Positions 9,549 to 18,404 of a stretch of DNA of 64,000 nucleotides are shown here, one piece after another. The position numbers were made by a program, and so were the translations under genes. Position 1 is the first letter of the stretch; each line of letters starts with the position of its first letter. The stretch comes from a bacterium GBS-1. GTDB lineage: Bacteria; Synergistota; GBS-1. Where the stretch lies: NCBI GenBank assembly GCA_001443005.1, contig LEKQ01000007.1:107812-171811 (forward strand), given 5' to 3'. Under the pieces are notes generated by a model, which was not told the DNA's origin, searched no databases, and was given only the letters and a program-made list of their open reading frames with translations.

Positions 9549-11537
9549 TTAAGCTTTGGTTAATTTGACGTGAATCGTTAAATCATTTTTATCTTCTAAG
9601 GGACTTATGGCTATTTCCGTCGCTTGATATATTCTATCGAACCCATTTTCGCTCTGGGATAGGGTATAAATCGGGCTTAGCTTTGCTTGGAATGGGAAAT
9701 CTGCGCTCACAAGGATCTTTAGTGAAGAAATCTTGTCCTCTATCTCAAAGCTTTCTCCTTGAATTGCTAAGTTTTCTCCTAGATGAAAAGATCTCTCACT
9801 AAACTTAAGAAGGGCGTAATTACTCTCTATGGATGTTAGTTTTATATTAAAAAGCATCTTTAGTCTTGGGGAAGGGTCTCCATCAAAAAGATATATTATT
9901 TTTAATCCGTTGTCAAGCAATACTATCCTTTTTTTAAGATCTATCTTTCCTAAGTTAGGGAAGGTCTTTTTAAACTCGACCTCGAAAGCGGTTTCGTTAT
10001 CCTCAACTATTTCAAACCTCTCATTGATCAGGTTTATCCAGCTTTTACCGTTATCGAAGCTTATCTCTTCATAACCAAAGGAGCGTTCATGCTCATCGAA
10101 TACTAGCTCTTCGGCCTCAATCTTGTATATCCTTTCATGTATAGTGGCTATGCTATCTTGCGCTATATCTTTTCCTTTTTCACTTTCTATCTCTTTAAGC
10201 ATATGATAGTGCTCTCTTCTTCTTGATAGGGTATCAACCAAGTTATGTTCACAGGGATGGAAGGAGATCTCTCTTATAGAGCCACCTAATGACGGTTTGA
10301 TTGTGCATGTTATGTTCTGTGTGGAAAGGTAAACTTCCTTTGAACCATCCATATCTATGTCTTCGATTATCTTAAGCTTTCTTTCCCCCAGCGCTAATCT
10401 TTCCGCTTTAGATAGCTCCTTAAAGATGCTTCTTCTAAGGTGTGGGAAGTATATGCCTCCAAATATTCCGTGCCAGTAAGCATCGTTGCACTGACCTTTG
10501 TAAAGGTGTTTTCGCGCCCTTTCCTTAAGCTCTCCTTCTGGCATATCCTCTACGAGCTTGCTTATTAGGTACATCTTCTTATGCATATAGTTTGACTCTG
10601 GGTACTTGGTGAGAAAGCCTTTCCATATGCCACCTCTTATGAAGTTCTTATATTTTTGAAAACTTTCTTTCTCTTCGAGAAAGGAGACGAGCTCCCTAAA
10701 CTGAAGAGCCTTGCTTGAAGGTAAGGACCATTCCCCCATTTCGAAATAGCTCGCTGTTGGGAGATAAGCTAAGCCTAAGGGGTTATTTTTCTCTATGTAC
10801 TCTGATGGTAAGAAGCTTTGAATGACCCCTTCTTGGATTAATTTAAAGAAGCTCCTGAGCCATCCTCGATCATATACCCATTCGTAGGTCTCCGGCCATA
10901 GCCCGAACTTCTCATAATCATCAAATATTATTCCTACTCCCTTTATTGAGCTTAGCAGCTCTAGTACCATTTCGACCTTCTTAAAGGGGATATAATATCT
11001 TAGCTTTTGGCTAGTAGGAAATAGAAATAGTTTGTATCCATTGTGCTCGGTGCAGAAATAACCGTTTAGACCATCTTCGTCAAAGCCAGCGCAGAGGAAG
11101 TGATAATCGTCTAAGAAGGCATATTTTATCCCCGCCTCGCTTAAGATTTCTGGAAGGCACGATTCCCAAACTCTCTCGGTTACCCACGCTCCCTTTGGTT
11201 CTTCACCGAATAGCTCTCTTAGGAAGCTTGAGAAAGCCCTAACTTGACCTATCGCGTCTCTCTTAGGTATGGAGGAGAGTATGGGTTCGTAAAACCCTCC
11301 ACCCAGTATTTCGGCTCTTCCACTTTTGATGAGGTCCCTTAACAGCTCTATGAAGAAGTTTTTTTTCTCAACGGCCCACTCTAATAAATATCCTCCTATG
11401 TGAAAGGCCATCTTGACGTTTGGGTATTCCAAGAGAGTTTCTAGGAAGGGTATGTAGCAGGTGTTGAAGGCCTTCTCTATAATTTCATCAGGATTCCCTA
11501 CGGGTTGATGGGCGTGAACACCTAAGATGATTCTCAT
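9549..11537 (-). CDS. GH57 4-alpha-glucanotransferase/alpha-amylase
   Basis: Protein of 662 residues matching the layout of the Thermococcus litoralis 4-alpha-glucanotransferase and Dictyoglomus AmyA. A (beta/alpha)7 barrel begins GVHAHQPVGN. The nucleophile is predicted at Glu121 in WVTERVWE and the acid at Asp206/207 in FDDYEKFGLWPE. A helical linker with CNDAYWHGIFGG follows, then about 250 residues of beta-rich C-terminal domain. It would transfer maltooligosaccharide segments between glucans, trimming chains for the phosphorylase encoded just upstream. It could also act as an amylase; the family cannot be separated by sequence alone. No signal peptide is present, so it works in the cytoplasm. 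It lies 13 bases downstream of glgP. Confidence 0.88.
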   Translation of the reverse strand: MRIILGVHAHQPVGNPDEIIEKAFNTCYIPFLETLLEYPNVKMAFHIGGYLLEWAVEKKNFFIELLRDLIKSGRAEILGGGFYEPILSSIPKRDAIGQVRAFSSFLRELFGEEPKGAWVTERVWESCLPEILSEAGIKYAFLDDYHFLCAGFDEDGLNGYFCTEHNGYKLFLFPTSQKLRYYIPFKKVEMVLELLSSIKGVGIIFDDYEKFGLWPETYEWVYDRGWLRSFFKLIQEGVIQSFLPSEYIEKNNPLGLAYLPTASYFEMGEWSLPSSKALQFRELVSFLEEKESFQKYKNFIRGGIWKGFLTKYPESNYMHKKMYLISKLVEDMPEGELKERARKHLYKGQCNDAYWHGIFGGIYFPHLRRSIFKELSKAERLALGERKLKIIEDIDMDGSKEVYLSTQNITCTIKPSLGGSIREISFHPCEHNLVDTLSRRREHYHMLKEIESEKGKDIAQDSIATIHERIYKIEAEELVFDEHERSFGYEEISFDNGKSWINLINERFEIVEDNETAFEVEFKKTFPNLGKIDLKKRIVLLDNGLKIIYLFDGDPSPRLKMLFNIKLTSIESNYALLKFSERSFHLGENLAIQGESFEIEDKISSLKILVSADFPFQAKLSPIYTLSQSENGFDRIYQATEIAISPLEDKNDLTIHVKLTKA

Positions 11538-11550
11538 AAAGGCTTACCCC

Positions 11551-13302
11551 TTATAATCCAAAGCTTTCCGATACCAGCTTTGGTCTTCCATAGGCTCTTT
11601 CTACATATTCTCTTAACATTCTATGTGTGTTAAAGTAGGAACCATTGAGTGCGATGGAATATTTCATCATCTGAATCCATCTATCCCTTTTCTCATAGTA
11701 GGTGGGAATCACTTCGTTCTCTAACTTCTCGTACAGACTCTCGGCATCTAAGGTTTCGTCGTATCCTATGAGGTCTACCTCGTTTGGTGAGGGGCCTATG
11801 GCCCAACCGGTGAATCCCTCTCTGCACCCCTCTATCCACCAACCATCGAGAACGCTAAAGTTTAAAACGCCATTTACCGCTGCTTTCATCCCACTTGTTC
11901 CGCAAGCTTCAAGTGGCCTCTTGGGGGTATTAAGCCAGACATCCACCCCTGCCGTAAGCAGAGCTGCTAGATCCATGTTGTAGTTCTCCAGAAATACAAT
12001 CTTAATAGCTCCGGAGAGCTCTGAGGCCATCTTTATTATCTTCTGTATTATCTTTTTCCCATCCTCATCCTGAGGGTGAGCCTTCCCCGCGAATATGAAT
12101 TGAACCTTACCAGCACATATGTTTACAAGCCTCTTTACATCGCTAAATATGAGGTCTAACCTCTTGTACGCTGTGGCGCGTCTTGCTATTCCTATTGTGA
12201 GAATATCCGGGTCCAGCTCTACTCCGGTGTTTTCAAGGACATGCGCGAATAGCTTTAGCTTTGCAGCTTGATGAGCCTTCCAAAGTTCTTCATCGGGGAT
12301 TGAAAAAGCCCTCACCAATCTGGTTGGGTCATTTTCCCATCCCCTTATATACCTTGAGAAGAGGTTCTTCATCCCTGGGCACACCCAGGTGGAGGCATGT
12401 ATTCCGTTCGTTATGTAATCCACATTTTCGACGTTAAATAACTTTTTTGTAACCTCTTTGTGCTTTTCGCTCACGGCGTTTACATATCTGCTATACTTAA
12501 AGGCAAGGTCTGACATTACAACTCCCTCACCTCCAACCATGTTCTTTAAGTGATCTGGGAAGGGTGGCTTCATAACCTTGTCTATCAGATCGTAAGTGAA
12601 GATGTCATGTCCAGCAGCTACAGGCGTGTGGGTTGTAAAGACACACTTTTCTCTTATCTTGTTATAATCCTCATATCCTTGTTCTCTTAAGAGTTCTAGG
12701 GTTATGAATGCTGCATGCCCTTCATTTAAGTGAAACGTCTTTATATTGTTATATCCTAAATCTCTTAGCATTCTCAATCCCCCTACGCCTAATATTAACT
12801 CTTGACATAGGCGGTAGCGTAAGTCACCGCCATAAAGATACCATGAAAGCTTTCTGTCATCTGGATGATTAGCTTCATAGTCGGTATCTAAGAAGTATAC
12901 TGGAACCTTGTATCCTGTGGCTCCCACTATAGTATACTCCCAAGCCCTTATTCGAACCACTCTTCCTTCTATCGTTACGCTGACTTCGTTCGGCAAAAGA
13001 TGAAGCCTTTCCTCGGGATGCCATACCTCAGGGAGCTCTCGCTGTAATCCGTTTTTATCTATCTCCTGTCTAAAGTAACCTTTCCTGTGAAGCAGTGTTA
13101 CTCCAACCATCGGAATGTTCATATCCGCAGCTGACTTAAGTGTATCTCCTGCTAATATTCCAAGTCCTCCTGCATAGGTTGGGATCTTCGGGTCAAGACC
13201 TATTTCCATTGAAAAGTAAGCTATAGACCTGAAGTAAGGTTCCGTTGCCCAGATATCCATCAGAGATTTCCCAAGGGTGGTCTTTCTGAAGCTTTGATCC
13301 AT
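11551..13302 (-). CDS. glgP: Alpha-glucan (glycogen/maltodextrin) phosphorylase, short type
   Basis: Releases glucose-1-phosphate from alpha-1,4-glucans using pyridoxal phosphate. The 583-residue protein belongs to the short GT35 subfamily of thermophiles and actinobacteria rather than the 800-residue GlgP/MalP type. Landmarks are YFSMEIGLDPKIPTYAGGLG near residue 30, FHLNEGHAAF near 208, ITNGIHASTW near 303, IARRATAYKR near 383 and the PLP lysine in EACGTSGMKAA. It has no signal peptide. Together with the two GH57 enzymes downstream it can both degrade and remodel the polymer made by GlgC and GlgA. ATG at 13302 is only 3 bases from the stop of the GH57/DUF3536 gene. Confidence 0.93.
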   Translation of the reverse strand: MDQSFRKTTLGKSLMDIWATEPYFRSIAYFSMEIGLDPKIPTYAGGLGILAGDTLKSAADMNIPMVGVTLLHRKGYFRQEIDKNGLQRELPEVWHPEERLHLLPNEVSVTIEGRVVRIRAWEYTIVGATGYKVPVYFLDTDYEANHPDDRKLSWYLYGGDLRYRLCQELILGVGGLRMLRDLGYNNIKTFHLNEGHAAFITLELLREQGYEDYNKIREKCVFTTHTPVAAGHDIFTYDLIDKVMKPPFPDHLKNMVGGEGVVMSDLAFKYSRYVNAVSEKHKEVTKKLFNVENVDYITNGIHASTWVCPGMKNLFSRYIRGWENDPTRLVRAFSIPDEELWKAHQAAKLKLFAHVLENTGVELDPDILTIGIARRATAYKRLDLIFSDVKRLVNICAGKVQFIFAGKAHPQDEDGKKIIQKIIKMASELSGAIKIVFLENYNMDLAALLTAGVDVWLNTPKRPLEACGTSGMKAAVNGVLNFSVLDGWWIEGCREGFTGWAIGPSPNEVDLIGYDETLDAESLYEKLENEVIPTYYEKRDRWIQMMKYSIALNGSYFNTHRMLREYVERAYGRPKLVSESFGL

Positions 13303-13305
13303 TTT

Positions 13306-15717
13306 TCACACACCTCCCACTTTCTTTTGGACTAACTCTTCTGAGAAACCGAGGTTAATTAAAATATCCTTAAACCCCTCGCTTAGCTGTGGAAGGGATT
13401 TAAGAGCTTGATAGGCTTTATTCTGCATAGACCAGATGTTTAAAGCAAATTTAATCTTTTGGGTTATCTTCAGTATATCCCCTATCTCTTTAAGAAGACT
13501 CTCTTTTCCATCTTTGATGTAAAGATCCATCAGCTCTATATAGCGTTTTTCGATAGTGGAAATCAGTGAACTTATATCAGGTTTTGCTCCCATCGATGCA
13601 GCTTCATCCATTACGGATAGTACAAGCTGTACATAGTTTGATGATATGGGTTGCGATGCGAGGCTCGTTAGGGCTTCGTTTAGCACCATTTCGAAGAACA
13701 TGTCTGTGGAGGCTCTTATAATAGGAGGTATCTCTATATCTGCTTTCTTTAAAGTCTTAGATATGTCTTTGTTTCTCCTGTATATGTCTGTGGCTATATC
13801 TTGAAGCTTTTCTTTGAGCTTTAAGATGTCTTGCTCAAGGATTCTTTCTCTATAGTCCGTTGGTAAGTCTTTCAAGGTTATTATTGAGTGAGGTTTAAGG
13901 CTCTTTATACATTCTAAGGCTTCTTCCTCACGACAGGGCCCTAATGTCATCTGAAGAAGCCTTTCGTTTATCCTTCTCATACCCTCGTTGTTTGTATCAA
14001 TCAGGAAGGAGTATCTGCTAAGGTCCTTGAGCTTTAGGTTTATGAAAAATGAGGAGAAGCTCCTTTTGACTCTTGTATCTTCCGCTTGGACCTTTCCCGA
14101 TTGCAGGGAGTACTCTCCTATAGAGGGGAAGTAGAAGGTACTACATTTAACCTCTATAGCTCCAATCTTGAAGCTATCCTCATTAGCTTTTGCAAGGAGG
14201 CTTGCCGTCGCAAGGATCTTGTCCCTGTCGTAAGTCTGGGGTAGGACAAGCTTTTCATATACCACCTCTCCGTTGGGAAACTCGACCCTATTGCCCGGTG
14301 CTTTTCTTAGTATATCCTTGAATTTTTGCTCCAAATTTATGCCCGTTATTTCTCTGTATATGGAGATGCATCTTGATGCATAAAGAAGAATTTGGACCGT
14401 TTCTATCCCTGATATATCGCTAAAGAACCAACCGCAGGATGTTTGAGAATACATCTTCATTCTCTCTAGCTCGAGTAACATTAATCCTAGGTCTGCATCT
14501 TTATTCGGATTGTGTAGGTGCTCTTCGAGGAAGCTGCTTGGGCTTTTTTCCCCCTCTAAGACATCTATATACTCGTTTAGAGCTAATTCTGGGTCCTTGA
14601 AGGCTTTCTCAGATAGGCTTTCAAATAGAGCGTCGCTTTTAGTTACTAGGAAGTTTATGGCTTCCCTTAGAGGTGCTCTCCACTTTTGATGCCAGTTTGG
14701 CTCTCCACCGGTGCTACAGCCGCAGTCATCCTCCCATCTCCTGATACCATGAGCGCATGACCATGATGTGTTTTCTCTAATCTTTGCTTCCCATGGGGGG
14801 AGCTTTTCGAAGATAGAAAGGACATATTCAAGGGGGGCTATCTTAAGGATACCCCTTTCCTCTATAACCTTTATGGCTCTTGATAAGGCCATTTCTCCAA
14901 ACTTATGATGATGCCCAAAGGTTTCCCCATCACAGGCAAGGAGTAAAAGACCCACCCTTTCCTTGATTAAATTAGATGCTTCATTGATTATCCTTTCTGC
15001 CATCAGATCGCCGTTCTTAAGGAGTCCGCCAAAGGATAGCTCTCCCGAAAGAGGGCGGTGAAAGAAGAAAACCCATATGAATCTTTCTCCGTCTAAGCTT
15101 ACCTTGTATGGCCTAGTTACATCTAATGAAGATTCATCTACGTTAATCCATTTCCCATCTGGAGTCTTAACCTCTTCACACTGGTGGGCTCCGAGGATCA
15201 CGAATCTTATACCGTTTTCCGCGAGGCACTTAAGAGTCTTAAGATCGACTGCTGTTTCAGGTAGCCACATACCTTCAGGTCTTCTACCGAAGAGGTTCTG
15301 AAAAGACTTTATACCCCAAACCGTTTGGGTTTTTATGTCTCTTTCATTTGCGAGGGGCATTATTATATGGCTATGAGCTTGAGCTATGGCGTTTCCCGAC
15401 CCAAACTTCTTTACGTTTTGCTTATCCGCTTCTTTTAGGCTTAATAGGAACTCCGGGTGCTTCCTTCTAATCCAGTTGATTAAGGTGGGACCAAAGTTGA
15501 AACTCAGGGTATTATAGTTGTTCATTATCTCCTTTATCTTTCCCTTGCCGTCAAGTATTCTGGATGCGGAGTTGGGTAGATAGCTTTCGTGAAATATCCT
15601 CTCGTTCCAATCGTGGTAAGGGGAAGCGCTTTTTTGCCTGAAAACCTCTTCGAAGTATGGGTTTTCCCGGGGTGGTTGATAGAAGTGACCATGAATGCAT
15701 AAAAACCTATCACTCAT
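13306..15717 (-). CDS. GH57 family protein with DUF3536 domain
   Basis: Large (803 residues) GH57 protein. The catalytic-type barrel opens with CIHGHFYQPPREN, and EGMWLPETAV near 170 holds the presumed nucleophile Glu. GETFGHHHKFGE near 280 and WSCAHGIRRWEDDCGCSTG near 350 are typical of this subfamily. The remaining 400 residues are mostly helical (DUF3536). The precise reaction of these proteins is not established; they are usually found with glycogen genes and are annotated as alpha-amylase or amylopullulanase-like. No signal peptide, so cytoplasmic. It is the first glucan enzyme of the operon, 23 bases downstream of the secreted glycosidase-like gene. Confidence 0.85.
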   Translation of the reverse strand: MSDRFLCIHGHFYQPPRENPYFEEVFRQKSASPYHDWNERIFHESYLPNSASRILDGKGKIKEIMNNYNTLSFNFGPTLINWIRRKHPEFLLSLKEADKQNVKKFGSGNAIAQAHSHIIMPLANERDIKTQTVWGIKSFQNLFGRRPEGMWLPETAVDLKTLKCLAENGIRFVILGAHQCEEVKTPDGKWINVDESSLDVTRPYKVSLDGERFIWVFFFHRPLSGELSFGGLLKNGDLMAERIINEASNLIKERVGLLLLACDGETFGHHHKFGEMALSRAIKVIEERGILKIAPLEYVLSIFEKLPPWEAKIRENTSWSCAHGIRRWEDDCGCSTGGEPNWHQKWRAPLREAINFLVTKSDALFESLSEKAFKDPELALNEYIDVLEGEKSPSSFLEEHLHNPNKDADLGLMLLELERMKMYSQTSCGWFFSDISGIETVQILLYASRCISIYREITGINLEQKFKDILRKAPGNRVEFPNGEVVYEKLVLPQTYDRDKILATASLLAKANEDSFKIGAIEVKCSTFYFPSIGEYSLQSGKVQAEDTRVKRSFSSFFINLKLKDLSRYSFLIDTNNEGMRRINERLLQMTLGPCREEEALECIKSLKPHSIITLKDLPTDYRERILEQDILKLKEKLQDIATDIYRRNKDISKTLKKADIEIPPIIRASTDMFFEMVLNEALTSLASQPISSNYVQLVLSVMDEAASMGAKPDISSLISTIEKRYIELMDLYIKDGKESLLKEIGDILKITQKIKFALNIWSMQNKAYQALKSLPQLSEGFKDILINLGFSEELVQKKVGGV

Positions 15718-15740
15718 AGTTTTTTTCTCCCTTCATCTAT

Positions 15741-17213
15741 CTAATCTTTTAATAGAATAAGAGCGTAGCTAATTTCCCTTTCTTTTCCGTCTGAGGGGAT
15801 GTTATATAGCCTTCCATTAAAGTAGAAAGTGCTTGAGCCTCCTCCATCAAGGTTGAGGGCGTTTTTAAGCCCCATGTTTTTAAGCAGCATCTTTAACTCT
15901 TCTATTGTTAGTCCTTCGCTGCGGTTTGGGTTTCTCCCATCTATTACCATTAGTATGAGGTTCCCATCATCTGTTTCTCCTATTATAGTTCGCGGGTGCT
16001 TTTTATTTAAAAGGCTTTCGTTGAAATTCTCGTCGTAATTCGTGATCTTTCCATCGTATATTAGAGTTGGCCCTCCTTGGATTAGAAATCTTACTTCCCT
16101 CCAAATGGGCGAAGCTTTCTCCGGGATTAGGAATGCTTTTACCGCAAGTCTTTCTCCGATAACAAGGTTTGAAAGATACCTTCCCTTCTCTCCATAGCCT
16201 ATTACTATAAACCCATCGTTGGGTATCGGTTCCCTTTCGCTGCTTTCCCTCAAAGAGGATATTCCCCCCTTCCTTACTGTAACCACGGTTCCGTTACCTT
16301 TGGTATCCACATAGTCTCCGTAAAAGGAGGTATATAGTATTAACTCATCCCCTACGGGTTTTCTATTAAGGCCATCTATCTTAATTACAAGTCTGCTTTC
16401 TTGGCTTTCTAACGCTCCTTCCCATTCCGTTTTCCCAAATATGAACTTTCCTCTTTCGTTCCATCCAAAGCATCCCCTCTGAAGAGTAGGTTCACTTATT
16501 AGAACTCCATCGATCATCAGGGCTCCCACGGGTTCTCCATCTATCTTGAAGAAGCCTCCGTTAATACCCAGAATGGCGTTTTTTCTCTTGCAAATGTCAC
16601 TTAGCTTTTCCCTATTTTGAACCTGGTTTCCCGCAAGCTCTATCTCTAACCTAAGACTCTTGGACTTGGGGTTGAATTTAGCATAGCAAACATATAGATT
16701 GGGGTTTAGGGTCCTTTCCCAATGTAGCTCTAAATCTTTGTTTACCCTTTTGCTGAATCTTATCCTTCCTCCCTTGGTCTTGAGCGATAAAGCCCTCTCG
16801 ATTAGAGCCTTAGCTTCGATGGTGTCGAGTTTTCCTCTCAAAACTTTAGGGTTCATCCATCTTTTATTTTCAACTAAAGGTGGATTGATTAAGCTTACCA
16901 AATTTAGAGCTCCTATTATGGGTTTTGGTAGTTCTTTATCGTTTATTAGGTTAGCGTCTTGGAGGAGACCTGCTTCAAATCCTAAGCCCAGTGCCTCAAT
17001 CACTAGATATAGAGCTTCTGCTTTGGATATGGGGGAGTTTTTAGCATCCTTCAGCGCTGATTTAGTTAAAGGAAGGTTAAGGTGGAGATTTGATACCGCA
17101 AGGAGATCTTTAGTGAACTGGTGCCATGTTATGGGTTTAGATTGGGATGAACTTTCAGATATAAGTATTATGAGAAGTGCTATAATTAAGGGTAGCCTTT
17201 TAAGGAGTTTCAT
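15741..17213 (-). CDS. Secreted phosphodiester glycosidase (NAGPA) domain protein
   Basis: Protein of 490 residues with a signal peptide (hydrophobic residues 7-19). About 120 helical residues come next, then a C-terminal NAGPA/phosphodiester-glycosidase domain from about residue 175. The domain shows LGINGGFFK near 208, HPRTIIG near 417, MVIDGR and the signature NLDGGGSST near 460. The family includes the lysosomal enzyme that uncovers mannose-6-phosphate and bacterial proteins linked to exopolysaccharide or cell-surface sugar phosphodiesters; the bacterial substrate is unknown. It leads the glycogen gene run on the minus strand. A perfect extended -10 lies 7 bases before its ATG and no Shine-Dalgarno is visible, so its mRNA may be leaderless. 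Confidence 0.8.
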   Translation of the reverse strand: MKLLKRLPLIIALLIILISESSSQSKPITWHQFTKDLLAVSNLHLNLPLTKSALKDAKNSPISKAEALYLVIEALGLGFEAGLLQDANLINDKELPKPIIGALNLVSLINPPLVENKRWMNPKVLRGKLDTIEAKALIERALSLKTKGGRIRFSKRVNKDLELHWERTLNPNLYVCYAKFNPKSKSLRLEIELAGNQVQNREKLSDICKRKNAILGINGGFFKIDGEPVGALMIDGVLISEPTLQRGCFGWNERGKFIFGKTEWEGALESQESRLVIKIDGLNRKPVGDELILYTSFYGDYVDTKGNGTVVTVRKGGISSLRESSEREPIPNDGFIVIGYGEKGRYLSNLVIGERLAVKAFLIPEKASPIWREVRFLIQGGPTLIYDGKITNYDENFNESLLNKKHPRTIIGETDDGNLILMVIDGRNPNRSEGLTIEELKMLLKNMGLKNALNLDGGGSSTFYFNGRLYNIPSDGKEREISYALILLKD

Positions 17214-17220
17214 ATTTATT

Positions 17221-17229
17221 ATTATAACA
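17221..17229 (-). promoter_or_regulatory. Extended -10 promoter for the glycogen-region operon
   Basis: Minus strand reads TGTTATAAT, a perfect extended -10 element. Only 7 bases separate it from the ATG at 17213, which places the transcription start at or next to the start codon. No matching -35 is visible. It also overlaps the space before the plus-strand gene at 17254. Confidence 0.6.
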
Positions 17230-17253
17230 TTTCCTACTTTAGGAGGGGTTAAG

Positions 17254-17547
17254 TTGAAGGCTTTCCTGATAGTAGGGAGTTCAGTTTTGGAGGAGGATAT
17301 AAAGGCTCTTCTGGAAGAGGTTGGGGTAGATGGTTACACTCAGTGGAGCCTGGTCAAGGGGATGGGGGGAAGAGGATTGCATTTAGGAACACCTATATGG
17401 CCCTCTTTGAATGAAGTCTTTCTCGTTGTTGTAAACGAAGAGCTATCTGAAGCTTTTCTGAATGGATTGAGGGAGATGCGGGATAAGAAAGAGGTTAGGG
17501 AAGAGGGGTTGGAAGTCTTCTTCTGGGAGGTAGAAAGGCTTAGGTGA
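17254..17547 (+). CDS. Small P-II-like protein (PG0541-like family)
   Basis: Protein of 97 residues starting at TTG 17254, set by AGGAGGGG five bases upstream; the open frame extends much further upstream, but only as a shadow of the minus-strand gene. It has a ferredoxin-like alpha/beta pattern: MKAFLIVGSS, then a helix, then VDGYTQWSLVKGMGGRG and HLGTPIWPSLNEVFLVVV. This resembles P-II superfamily 'transporter-associated' proteins that normally accompany RND efflux genes. No such transporter is nearby. The glycine-rich loop MGGRGLHLGT could correspond to the P-II T-loop region. It overlaps the HAD gene by 4 bases (GTGA). The family assignment is from memory and moderately sure. Confidence 0.6.
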   Translation: MKAFLIVGSSVLEEDIKALLEEVGVDGYTQWSLVKGMGGRGLHLGTPIWPSLNEVFLVVVNEELSEAFLNGLREMRDKKEVREEGLEVFFWEVERLR

Positions 17548-18404
17548 GGTATAAGCTAGCGGTCTTTGATCTCGATGGGACCCTATTGAACTCCAATAAG
17601 GTTTTGACTCCAAAGGTGCTTGAGAAGCTAAGGATAGCTCGCTCCTGCGGCCTTTGGGTTACTGTATCTACGGGTAGGACCTTTCCTTCAGCTAAACCCT
17701 ACGTTGAAGCCATAGATATGGATGGGCCCGTTTCCTTTCAGAATGGTGCTTTAATACTTTCCTTGAAGCCATTGGAGATATTCAGATTAGTTATTTTTCC
17801 TAAGGATTCCCTTAAGGAGGCTCTCCTTGTCGTCAAGGAGCTCGAGTTATATCCTATGCTCTTTTCTCCCTTCTTTGATCCTCCTTATATTCTCATGGAG
17901 AGGACTTTCCCCAAAGAATCACCCTTCAGATCCTACTTTGAGAAGGCCCTTAGCAATGCGATACTTTTAGATGATATAGGGGAAGCTATGAGACTTAAGT
18001 TGGCTTTTAATGAGCTTGTGGTTGTTGGGAAGATCGATAGGGTTAGGAAATTCATCGCTCAATTAGAGGGTAGAGAGCTTAGCTTCGTGTTTAACTCCTT
18101 CGTGGGGGATGAGGCCTTCCTTGAAGTTTACGGCCCAGATTGCTCTAAGGAGCGCTCCCTTATCTTCTTCTCTGAGTTTTATAACATATCTCTGGATCAA
18201 ATTATCTTTGTGGGAGACAATCTTAACGATTTAGATGCTATAAAATGTGCAGGCTTGGGTGTGGCTATGGGAAACGCTCCAGAGGAGGTTAAGGAGGAAG
18301 CCGACCTTGTCATACCGTCGAGCGAAGAAGATGGAGTCGCTTGCTTTTTGGAGGAGATCATAACTGAGAAGAGTAAGGTCTTACAGGAGAAAGGTATTGA
18401 TTAA
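17544..18404 (+). CDS. HAD superfamily hydrolase, Cof-type phosphatase
   Basis: Protein of 286 residues with all four HAD motifs: DLDGT at residues 9-13 (nucleophile Asp), the STGR motif near 42, a lysine in the cap region, and GDNLNDLDAIK near 225 (metal-binding Asp residues). The internal cap domain is of the C2B type found in Cof/YidA proteins, which dephosphorylate sugar phosphates, nucleotides or flavin/PLP phosphates. The substrate is not predictable. GTG start overlaps the previous stop; the end overlaps the HD-protein start. Confidence 0.88.
   Translation: MRYKLAVFDLDGTLLNSNKVLTPKVLEKLRIARSCGLWVTVSTGRTFPSAKPYVEAIDMDGPVSFQNGALILSLKPLEIFRLVIFPKDSLKEALLVVKELELYPMLFSPFFDPPYILMERTFPKESPFRSYFEKALSNAILLDDIGEAMRLKLAFNELVVVGKIDRVRKFIAQLEGRELSFVFNSFVGDEAFLEVYGPDCSKERSLIFFSEFYNISLDQIIFVGDNLNDLDAIKCAGLGVAMGNAPEEVKEEADLVIPSSEEDGVACFLEEIITEKSKVLQEKGID

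Noticed and set aside
16699..17253. Long plus-strand open frame upstream of the P-II-like gene.
   Set aside because: It is the antisense shadow of the glycosidase-like gene. The ribosome site AGGAGGGG at 17241 sets the real start at 17254.
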